From Nitrospirota bacterium (GTDB taxonomy: Bacteria > Nitrospirota > Nitrospiria > Nitrospirales > Nitrospiraceae), in contig JACRLS010000007.1 of the NCBI GenBank assembly GCA_016235225.1, positions 1 to 5,592 of the forward strand: DNA of 5,592 nucleotides, read 5' to 3'. A program made the translations under genes and the position numbers. The notes beneath the pieces are model-generated. The model made no database searches, was not told where the DNA came from, and saw nothing but the letters and a program-made list of their open reading frames with translations. Positions 1 to 5,563 of this stretch are shown in pieces (the first letter of the stretch is position 1; every line of letters starts with the position of its first letter).

Positions 1-447
1 GGCCCGGAACCGCAACAGCTTGGCTCGAATTTCTGGATCGCGTCCGGCCAGGATTTGCGCGGCCAAGATCCCGGCGTTCTCGCCGGCTCCGATGGCGACG
101 GTGGCGACCGGAATACCACGAGGCATCTGCACGATGGAGAGCAGCGAATCGAGACCTCGGAGATTCTCAGTCGGGATCGGGACCCCAATGACTGGCAGAT
201 GGGTCTTGGAAGCAAGCATCCCGGGCAGATGCGCCGCGCCGCCGGCGCCGGCGACAAGAACCTCAATGCCGCGACCGGCCGCCGATTCCGCATAAGCAAA
301 CAGCCGATCAGGCGTGCGATGAGCCGACACCACTCGGAGTTCGCTCGGCACACCGAGCTCGGCCAAGACTGCCACCACTTTCTCCAGGACGGGAAAATCT
401 GTCCGGCTGCCGCCGAGTACACCGACGCGAGGACAGGCGCTCGTCAC
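1..447 (-). CDS. purE: N5-carboxyaminoimidazole ribonucleotide mutase PurE (class I), C-terminus cut by window edge
   Basis: PurE converts N5-CAIR to CAIR (EC 5.4.99.18) in de novo purine synthesis, in the cytoplasm. The minus strand reads 149 codons without a stop from a GTG at 447 to base 1. It shows the family motifs in order: GSRTDFPV (residues 13-20), SAHRTPD (41-47), AGAGGAAHLPGM (66-77) and LSIVQMPRGIPVATVAIG (103-120). Ser14, Asp17, Ser41, His43, Arg44 and His73 line up with E. coli Ser16, Asp19, Ser43, His45, Arg46 and His75, so the enzyme should be active. The Lys/Gly-rich turn after VAIG is two residues shorter than in E. coli, a variation I believe occurs in other phyla. Bacterial PurE is about 160-170 residues, so only 10-20 are missing. 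GTG-447 is chosen because the conserved fold begins about 7 residues later; it has no good Shine-Dalgarno, and a TTG at 486 is a possible alternative. The gene is divergent from the export genes and probably unrelated to them. Confidence 0.95.
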   Translation of the reverse strand, partial: MTSACPRVGVLGGSRTDFPVLEKVVAVLAELGVPSELRVVSAHRTPDRLFAYAESAAGRGIEVLVAGAGGAAHLPGMLASKTHLPVIGVPIPTENLRGLDSLLSIVQMPRGIPVATVAIGAGENAGILAAQILAGRDPEIRAKLLRFRA

Positions 448-488
448 GGTGCGACCGGTCTGTGATCGTGTCCGTCGAATCGACAAGG

Positions 489-516
489 AGGCCCTCAACA
501 GATGAAGGCCCTCAAC
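489..516. repeat. 11-bp direct repeat in the divergent intergenic region
   Basis: AGGCCCTCAAC occurs at 489-499 and again at 506-516, start-to-start 17 bp. The second copy overlaps the putative purE -10 element. Tandem spacing near a promoter could mark a regulator site, or the repeat may simply be a small duplication; nothing in the sequence decides this. Confidence 0.5.
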
Positions 517-542
517 TTAGACGTTCTCCCATGGCCGGTCAA
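514..542 (-). promoter_or_regulatory. Tentative sigma70-like promoter for purE
   Basis: On the minus strand TTGACC (537-542, 5 of 6 to the -35 consensus) is followed after exactly 17 nt by TAAGTT (514-519, only 3 of 6 to the -10). Spacing and orientation are right for purE and would give a leader of about 60 nt. The weak -10 keeps this tentative. Confidence 0.3.
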
Positions 543-579
543 GGCCTTGTGCTCTGGGCGCGCGGACCCCGTCCTTACG

Positions 580-608
580 TTGACGGTCCAGAGGAAATCC
601 CGTAACAT
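580..608 (+). promoter_or_regulatory. Probable sigma70-like promoter for the export gene cluster
   Basis: TTGACG (580-585, 5 of 6 to the -35 consensus) is followed after 17 nt by TAACAT (603-608, 4 of 6 to the -10). Transcription would start near 615, about 28 nt upstream of ATG-644. It is the best promoter-like sequence in the window and faces the adaptor gene. It also bears on that gene's start: GTG-620 would lie only about 5 nt into the transcript, whereas ATG-644 has an ordinary short leader. Confidence 0.55.
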
Positions 609-643
609 GCAAGCTGGTTGTGTCTCTCATTCGAGTCCTCCCT

Positions 644-2080
644 ATGGAACAGCCTACTCCAAGGGTTGCCGAGAAGCTCCAGTCACTGGTGGTCTACCCG
701 ACCGCGCTGCAGGCCATCCAGGTGGATGATCTTGCCACCTCCCTGAAGCTGAAATCCTGGGAAAAAGTCGAGATCCCCCCCTACCTCCGCCGATATGGCT
801 GGTTGGCCGTCCGTCTGGTCCTGATTTTCTTTATCCTGATTCTGTTCGTTCCCTGGACCCAGACCATCACCGTCAGCGGGCAACTGTCCGCCTATTCGCC
901 CTATGAGCGGCCTCAAGACATCGAGGCGCAGATCACCGGCCGCATCAAGAAGTGGCATGTATTCGAGGGCGTGCGCGTGAAGCAAGGCGATCTGATCCTT
1001 GAATTGGAGGACTATGACCCGCAGTTTCTGGCGCCCGAGCTCTTGCCGTTACTGGAGCAGCGCAAACAGGCCCTGGATCAGACTCGGAAAGCTGCCCTGG
1101 AACGGGCCGACCAACTCGACAAGCGGATCCCCGAGATGCTCAACCTGGTGAAAGCGGCCGTCCCATCCGCGGATGCGCGCGTGAATGAAGCGGAGAATAA
1201 GGTCCGGGAAGCCGAGCAGAAAGTGAAAGCGGCCCAGATCGCGGTGGACACCGCCGAGCTGAATGTCGACCGCCACCGTCAACTGGTGGAGCGCGGGCTC
1301 GTGTCCCAACGCGAACTTGAGCTGACCATCCAGTCGGCGATCGCCAGCAAAGCCGATCTGCAAGGGGCCGAAGCCATGCTCAAGGCGGCCCGGCAGGGGA
1401 TGAAAGCCTTGAGCTTCGGTCGTGACCAAATCAATGCGGAGGTGTTGCAGCGGCTGCTGGATGCGGAAGCGGCTCGCGCGGGATCGTTGGCCGATGCGGC
1501 CAAAGCCATGAACGAACTGGCCGACGTGGAGCTGCGCCTGGCCGGCGCCGTCCAGCGTCGAAACTTTTCCCGCCTCTATGCTCCCATCGACGGCACGGTG
1601 GTCAAGATGGCGCAAGTCGGGGCTGGAGAAACCGTGCGGCCGGGCGAGAAGCTGCTGAAGCTCTCCCCCTTGAGCGCAGACAAGGCCGTTGAAATGGTCG
1701 CGGATGGGCTGGACGCCCCGCTCCTGAACGTGGGGAGGAAAGTCAAAATCCTCTTCTACGGCATTCCCGCGATTCCACTTCCCGCATGGCCGGAACTGAT
1801 GGCCGGAACCTACGACGGCGTCATCAAGGTCATCGATCAGGTCGATGACGGCAAAGGCAATTTCCGCTTCTGGGTCGTGCCCGATCCCGAGAACCGCCCC
1901 TGGCCGGAACAAACCCACGTGCGCCAGGGCACGAAGGCCATGGGCTGGGTGGTGCTCAACCGCGTCCCACTCTGGTACGAGCTCTGGCGGCGGTTCAATC
2001 TGTTTCCGCCGGATTATCAGGAAGGTCCGCCGTCGCTCCTCGATACGCTGCTACCGAAAGCCGGCCGAGGTGCGAAGTAA
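644..2080 (+). CDS. HlyD-family membrane fusion (periplasmic adaptor) protein
   Basis: This is the periplasmic adaptor bridging an inner-membrane exporter and a TolC-type channel. Numbering from ATG-644 (478 aa): a cytoplasmic N-tail of about 50 residues, one membrane anchor (about 53-72, very rich in Leu/Ile/Phe), the first half of the biotinyl-lipoyl domain (about 91-126, with GRIKKWHVFEGVRVKQGD), a long Ala/Glu/Lys-rich coiled-coil hairpin (about 127-307), the second lipoyl half (about 312-342, APIDGTVVKMAQVGAGETV), a beta-barrel-like region (343-437) and a C-terminal tail with LWYELWRRFNLFPPD. Arg210, Leu214 and Ser221 fit the R-x3-L-x6-S (RLS) motif that in AcrA/MacA-type adaptors sits at the hairpin tip and contacts TolC. 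A GTG at 620 would add 8 residues; neither start has a clear Shine-Dalgarno, and I prefer the ATG because of the promoter position. It is followed 108 bp later by the channel gene. The family is certain; the cargo is unknown. Confidence 0.93.
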   Translation: MEQPTPRVAEKLQSLVVYPTALQAIQVDDLATSLKLKSWEKVEIPPYLRRYGWLAVRLVLIFFILILFVPWTQTITVSGQLSAYSPYERPQDIEAQITGRIKKWHVFEGVRVKQGDLILELEDYDPQFLAPELLPLLEQRKQALDQTRKAALERADQLDKRIPEMLNLVKAAVPSADARVNEAENKVREAEQKVKAAQIAVDTAELNVDRHRQLVERGLVSQRELELTIQSAIASKADLQGAEAMLKAARQGMKALSFGRDQINAEVLQRLLDAEAARAGSLADAAKAMNELADVELRLAGAVQRRNFSRLYAPIDGTVVKMAQVGAGETVRPGEKLLKLSPLSADKAVEMVADGLDAPLLNVGRKVKILFYGIPAIPLPAWPELMAGTYDGVIKVIDQVDDGKGNFRFWVVPDPENRPWPEQTHVRQGTKAMGWVVLNRVPLWYELWRRFNLFPPDYQEGPPSLLDTLLPKAGRGAK

Positions 2081-2174
2081 GCGGTCATCGCCTGCTCGTC
2101 GGGCTCCCGTTCTCCCGCACAGATCTCATCGGGCGGCGGTCCACTGTACACCGATCCCCGCATCGTCCGTCATG

Positions 2175-2181
2175 AAAGGAG
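2175..2181 (+). promoter_or_regulatory. Shine-Dalgarno site of the TolC-family gene
   Basis: AAAGGAG ends 7 nt before ATG-2189 and fixes that start. It is the only strong ribosome-binding site among the three export genes, which suggests the channel protein may be translated more strongly than its neighbours. Confidence 0.7.
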
Positions 2182-2188
2182 CCTGGCC

Positions 2189-3670
2189 ATGCGACGTCTT
2201 TTCGCTCTGTCTGCATTGACCGCATCGATCCTCATCGGGCTGACGGCCCTCCCGCTTCAGGCGGTCGAGCCTCCCAAAACGAAGCCGCTCCCCGCAATTC
2301 CGCTGTCGGTGGACGAAGTGCTGGCCTGGATCGATCGCACCCATCCCTTGTTGAAAGGCGCCGGTACGGAGAAATTGGTCGCGCGGGGGAAAATACTCAA
2401 GGCCCTGGGCGCCTTCGAACCGACGCTGGTCAACGACATGGAGATGGAACGATTTATCTCCCAGATCAGGCCGGATAAGGGCATCCAGACCGTCGGCTTC
2501 AACGACACCTTCATCGACATGCGGCATCCCTCCGGGATCAAGGGCATCGCCGGAGTCCGCCAATCGATCGGCGACGCCGTCATTCCGGACCTGGGCTTCG
2601 GCAACAACAACCAGTTGCTCCTCGGCGGCTCGATTCCCCTGCTCCGAGGGTTGCTGGTCAACCCTGAAAATGCCGAGTTGCAACGGTCGGGACTGGCCGA
2701 TCCCAGAGCCGATATCCAGATCTCGGAAACCCGGCAGAATCTGTTTCTCGCAGCGGCGACGCAGTATTGGGATTGGGTGGCCGCCTGGAAGCTGGCCGAT
2801 GTGCAGAAGCGGGCGTTGAAAGTGGCGGAGGATCGCATGGGGCAGATCGAAGGACGCGCCAAAGCGGGAGCCGCCGCGCCGTTGGATGTCGTGGAGGCGC
2901 AGCAGGAAGTCCAGCGCCGGCGCGAAATCCTCATCGGCGCCCAGCGGGCCGTGGAGCAGGAACAATACAAGCTGTCCCTGTTTCTCTGGGATAGTCATGG
3001 GCCGGTCGTCCCGAACGCGGACCGGGTGCCCGATCTACCGAAGCCGCAGCCGTTGCCGACTCCCGAGATCGTACAGGCCGACAAGGTGAATGCGAGGGTC
3101 CAGCGTCCGGAGGTTCGTGAGGTGCAGATCGACGCGCAGATGAACAATATCGATCTGGAACTCGCCAAGAATAACCTGCTGCCCAGCCTCGACGCGGAGG
3201 CCGCGCCGGCCCGGGCGCCCGAAAAGTTCGTCTTGGGATTGGGCTATCGCTTCGGGGTGGAATTCAAGATGCCGTTCCTGCAGCGCAGGAGCCGCGGTGA
3301 GGTCCTGGAAGCGCAAGGCAAGGCGGACAGATTCGTCCTGGTCCAGAAATACCGGGAACAGCAAGTCGTCGTCGAAGTGGACAATGCCCTCTCCGGCATT
3401 GAGCGGGCCAAACAGCGTATTACCGCATCCTTCCAGGCTCTCCAACTGGCCCGCACGTTGGAGGAAGGGGAGCGGTTCCGGCTGAGCCTTGGGGCCACCA
3501 GCGTCCTGTTCGTGAATCTCCGCGAACGCAATGCCGTCGATGCGGAAAACCAATGGCTCCGGGCCCAGGCGGATTATCAGAAGGCCATTGCGCAGTATCA
3601 GTGGGCGATCGGTTCATGGGCCAAGAGCCCGGCCACGGCCATTCCGGTGAACTACAAGGTCACGCCGTAA
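2189..3670 (+). CDS. TolC-family outer-membrane channel protein (outer-membrane factor)
   Basis: This 493-residue protein should form the trimeric outer-membrane/periplasmic channel of the tripartite exporter. The start is fixed by AAAGGAG 7 nt upstream and by a typical Sec signal peptide: MRRLF, a hydrophobic core (about 6-20), then cleavage predicted after LPLQA at residue 25. No Cys follows the cleavage site, so it is not a lipoprotein. The TolC fold appears as two repeats. The first has PLLRGLLVNPENAELQRS (about 150-167), a long helix (180-222) and the turn GRAKAGAAAPLDVVEAQQEV (222-241). The second has AKNNLLPSLD (326-335), PFLQRRSRGE (362-371) and the matching turn LSLGATSVLFVNLRERNAV (432-450), then a helix ending near 476. 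A stretch rich in Pro and charged residues (about 26-120) before the first barrel segment is longer than in E. coli TolC. It lies between adaptor and ABC genes. Family assignment is firm; its individual partners are inferred from linkage. Confidence 0.93.
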   Translation: MRRLFALSALTASILIGLTALPLQAVEPPKTKPLPAIPLSVDEVLAWIDRTHPLLKGAGTEKLVARGKILKALGAFEPTLVNDMEMERFISQIRPDKGIQTVGFNDTFIDMRHPSGIKGIAGVRQSIGDAVIPDLGFGNNNQLLLGGSIPLLRGLLVNPENAELQRSGLADPRADIQISETRQNLFLAAATQYWDWVAAWKLADVQKRALKVAEDRMGQIEGRAKAGAAAPLDVVEAQQEVQRRREILIGAQRAVEQEQYKLSLFLWDSHGPVVPNADRVPDLPKPQPLPTPEIVQADKVNARVQRPEVREVQIDAQMNNIDLELAKNNLLPSLDAEAAPARAPEKFVLGLGYRFGVEFKMPFLQRRSRGEVLEAQGKADRFVLVQKYREQQVVVEVDNALSGIERAKQRITASFQALQLARTLEEGERFRLSLGATSVLFVNLRERNAVDAENQWLRAQADYQKAIAQYQWAIGSWAKSPATAIPVNYKVTP

Positions 3671-3704
3671 CTACGCAGAAGGTCTGGCTATTTCCACGTA
3701 GCTT

Positions 3705-3713
3705 TGCTAGGCT
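3705..3713 (+). promoter_or_regulatory. Tentative extended -10 element upstream of the ABC-like gene
   Basis: TGCTAGGCT has the TGn extension followed by a hexamer matching 3 of 6 consensus bases, inside a locally AT-rich patch (about 3683-3735) that stands out in this GC-rich region. It matches 8 of 9 bases with a similar element at 5547-5555. No good -35 is visible. If real, the ABC-like gene has its own transcript with a leader of roughly 87 nt. Confidence 0.25.
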
Positions 3714-3734
3714 TAACTGAAATTTTGCTTTCAT

Positions 3735-3751
3735 GGAGGCCCTTCACCTCC
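3735..3751 (+). other. Small hairpin pairing a GGAGG with an anti-Shine-Dalgarno-like CCTCC
   Basis: GGAGG (3735-3739) and CCTCC (3747-3751) form a perfect 5-bp stem around a 7-nt loop. Bases 3744-3751 read TCACCTCC, matching the anti-Shine-Dalgarno end of 16S rRNA. No start codon lies at a useful distance after the GGAGG, so it is not an ordinary ribosome-binding site. It lies in the presumed leader of the ABC-like gene. A short GC hairpin may arise by chance. Confidence 0.3.
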
Positions 3752-3774
3752 CCACCGGATAGGGGTTACGTCAC

Positions 3775-3784
3775 GAGCGCGCTC
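3775..3784. repeat. 10-bp perfect palindrome upstream of the ABC-like gene
   Basis: GAGCGCGCTC is a perfect palindrome ending 22 bp before ATG-3807. It could be a dimeric regulator site or a small hairpin in the leader. Palindromes of this length are not rare in GC-rich DNA. Confidence 0.3.
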
Positions 3785-3806
3785 TTCGGCTTGTCACCTC
3801 GCACGT

Positions 3807-5486
3807 ATGGCGACTGAGGAAACCGTCACGACAACGAGTCCATCGAACCTCTTGCGGGACACGGTTGCCCGCCTGAGCCTGCTGGTCAGGCTCGAAAAGA
3901 AAATTCTCGCCATCACCGGGGCCTACGCCCTGACCATCGGGCTCTTCTCCCTCATCGTCCCGCTCACCGTTCAAGAGATAGTCAACACCTTCGCGTTTGC
4001 CATCCAGCCCATTATGATCGTCACGCTGTCGGGCATCATGGCGCTGACCCTCGTCGCCATCGGGGCCTTCCGGGTCCTCCAGTTGCGCGCCGTCGAAATC
4101 CTGGTCCAACGGCTCTACGCCCGGATCGCCTTGGGACTGACCCAGCAATTGCCCCGCTTTCGCGAGGAGTCCTTCGCGCCCAAGTACGTCAACTATTTTT
4201 CGGAAGCCGAGTTTCTCCCGCGCTCGATCGTCGCCATGCTGGTGGACGTGATGAACGTCTTCGTCGGCGGGGCCATCGGGATGAGTATCCTGGTCCTATA
4301 TCACCCCTACTTCCTGGCCTATAACGTCCTGCTGGTGGGCGGGTTCCTGCTGGTCATCGTCTCGCTGGGGCAGGGCGGGTTCAAGATCACGAGGACCGTC
4401 TCTCAGCTCCACTACGAGACCATGAACTGGCTCCAGGACATCGGGCACAACCTGCTCCACTTCAAGGCCACCAACAGCACGCCGCTGCTGCTACAGAAAA
4501 CCGACGAGCTGGTGAAGGCCTACGTGATGGCCAGGAAAACGCGGGGCAACATCCTGACCGGCACCCAATACAAGGGCGCCGTGCTCTTTCAAGCCTTCGG
4601 GCACAGTGGTCTGATCGCCACCTCCGGCTGGCTGCTCGCCATGGGACAAATTACCCTCGGTCAGTTCGTGGCCTCGGAGGTGATCGTCGGCACGCTGATC
4701 ATCAATATGGACCTGGTCGCGAGGCGGATGTATGCGATCTACTACGTCTTCACGTCGCTCGATGAATTGAACACCCTGTTCAACCTGCCGAAGGATACCG
4801 AACAGGGCAAGCTGACGGTCTCGCTCCCTGATCCGACTCTGCATGGTGTTCGCATCACGTGCAAGGAGGTGTCGTTCGCGTACCCGGATTCACCACAGGT
4901 GTTTGAGAACTTCAACCTGGAAGTCGCGCCCGGCGAAAAGGTGGCGATCTTTTCGAATAGCACGTCAGGAAAGACGACGCTGGCTCGGGTCCTGGCCGGA
5001 CTCTATCGCCCGACCGGCGGAGTGATCCGATATAACGGCGTGGACCTGCGCGATCTGAACATGGAGGCGATCAATGCCTGTCGCGGGCTGATCCTTGACT
5101 CCCAGCTCTCGCTCTTCGAAGGCACCCTGGAAGACAACATTACGCTGGGACGCCCGGGCGTCGAGTACACCGACATCCAATGGGCCCTCCGGTTTGTCGA
5201 AATGGCGGAAGAAGTCGACGCGATGCCGATGGGGCTCAAGTCCCCGGTCATGGCCCGCGGGAAGAACTTCACCTCGAGCCAGATCTTGCGCCTGCTGGTC
5301 GCGCGCGCCGTCGCGGTCCGGCCGCAGCTCCTGATCCTGGACGGCACGTTGCACAGCATGCAGCCGACGACCCGGGAGATCATCCTGCGCCGGATCTGCT
5401 CCAAGGAAGAACCCTGGTCCGTGGTCTTCGTCTCCAATGATCCCTCCCTTAAAGCGCACGTGGATCGCCGGCTGGTGCTTGACTGA
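3807..5486 (+). CDS. ABC-exporter-like protein (TMD-NBD half-transporter) with a degenerate ATPase domain
   Basis: The 559-residue protein has the layout of a type IV ABC half-exporter. Its membrane domain shows about six hydrophobic segments (roughly 32-54, 65-90, 145-165, 168-188, 258-279, 283-305), followed by a nucleotide-binding domain from about 345. The domain aligns throughout, but its catalytic motifs are altered: Walker A SNSTSGKTT (383-391; the first Gly is Ser and the middle Gly is Thr), the Q-loop position is Ser432 with a Gln one residue later, X-loop VMARG (481-485; Glu replaced by Ala), signature FTSSQ (488-492) for LSGGQ, Walker B LLILDG (508-513; catalytic Glu is Gly), D-loop HSMQ (516-519) for SALD, and switch His replaced by Asn544. 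A-loop Tyr359, P-loop Lys389 and Asp512 are kept. There is no N-terminal C39 peptidase domain. I infer nucleotide binding with little or no hydrolysis, and a role as inner-membrane partner of the adaptor and channel upstream. ATG-3807 is the only standard start after the upstream in-frame stop at 3714; it lacks a Shine-Dalgarno. Confidence 0.9.
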   Translation: MATEETVTTTSPSNLLRDTVARLSLLVRLEKKILAITGAYALTIGLFSLIVPLTVQEIVNTFAFAIQPIMIVTLSGIMALTLVAIGAFRVLQLRAVEILVQRLYARIALGLTQQLPRFREESFAPKYVNYFSEAEFLPRSIVAMLVDVMNVFVGGAIGMSILVLYHPYFLAYNVLLVGGFLLVIVSLGQGGFKITRTVSQLHYETMNWLQDIGHNLLHFKATNSTPLLLQKTDELVKAYVMARKTRGNILTGTQYKGAVLFQAFGHSGLIATSGWLLAMGQITLGQFVASEVIVGTLIINMDLVARRMYAIYYVFTSLDELNTLFNLPKDTEQGKLTVSLPDPTLHGVRITCKEVSFAYPDSPQVFENFNLEVAPGEKVAIFSNSTSGKTTLARVLAGLYRPTGGVIRYNGVDLRDLNMEAINACRGLILDSQLSLFEGTLEDNITLGRPGVEYTDIQWALRFVEMAEEVDAMPMGLKSPVMARGKNFTSSQILRLLVARAVAVRPQLLILDGTLHSMQPTTREIILRRICSKEEPWSVVFVSNDPSLKAHVDRRLVLD

Positions 5487-5527
5487 TGGTCCCTCCCTCC
5501 TTCCTTCCCGCATTTTCCGACAGGACT

Positions 5528-5555
5528 GTTCGGGGCACGAACGATCTGCTAGACT
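5528..5555 (+). promoter_or_regulatory. Putative extended -10 promoter with overlapping inverted repeat, driving the next gene
   Basis: TGCTAGACT (5547-5555) is an extended -10 element whose hexamer matches 4 of 6 consensus bases. Just upstream GTTCG (5528-5532) and CGAAC (5538-5542) form a perfect inverted repeat around GGGCA, at the place where a -35 would lie, and no good -35 is seen. This could be an operator or activator site. Predicted transcription would begin only a few bases before ATG-5564, giving an almost leaderless message. Confidence 0.4.
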
Positions 5556-5563
5556 GATTTCCC

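Noticed and set aside
20..465. Two plus-strand open frames (20-295 and 55-465) opposite purE
   Set aside because: The minus strand encodes an unmistakable PurE; these frames are low-complexity Arg/Ala/Gly-rich shadows.
775..781. C7 homopolymer early in the adaptor gene as a possible phase-variation tract
   Set aside because: Seven C in GC-rich coding DNA (Ile-Pro-Pro-Tyr codons) is unremarkable, and there is no second hint of slippage.
1049..1918. 289-codon open frame on the minus strand opposite the adaptor gene
   Set aside because: It mirrors the adaptor coding sequence in GC-rich DNA, its His/Gly/Arg/Asp-rich translation shows no domain, and the plus strand has an unambiguous conserved product.
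2081..2188. Promoter or terminator between the adaptor and TolC-family genes
   Set aside because: I see no paired -35/-10 elements and no stem plus T tract; the 108-bp gap is best read as an intra-operon spacer with a Shine-Dalgarno at its end.
2126..2998. 290-codon open frame on the minus strand opposite the TolC-family gene
   Set aside because: It is an antisense shadow with no recognisable fold; the plus-strand frame has a signal peptide, a Shine-Dalgarno and TolC repeats.
3671..3701. Terminator after the TolC-family gene (CTACG and CGTAG arms)
   Set aside because: Only a 5-bp stem around a 21-nt loop with no T-run; more likely chance next to an AT-rich promoter-like patch.
5487..5545. 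Intrinsic terminator after the ABC-like gene
   Set aside because: Short inverted repeats are present (around 5516-5542) but none is followed by a T tract; the pyrimidine run at 5490-5510 is not a stem.
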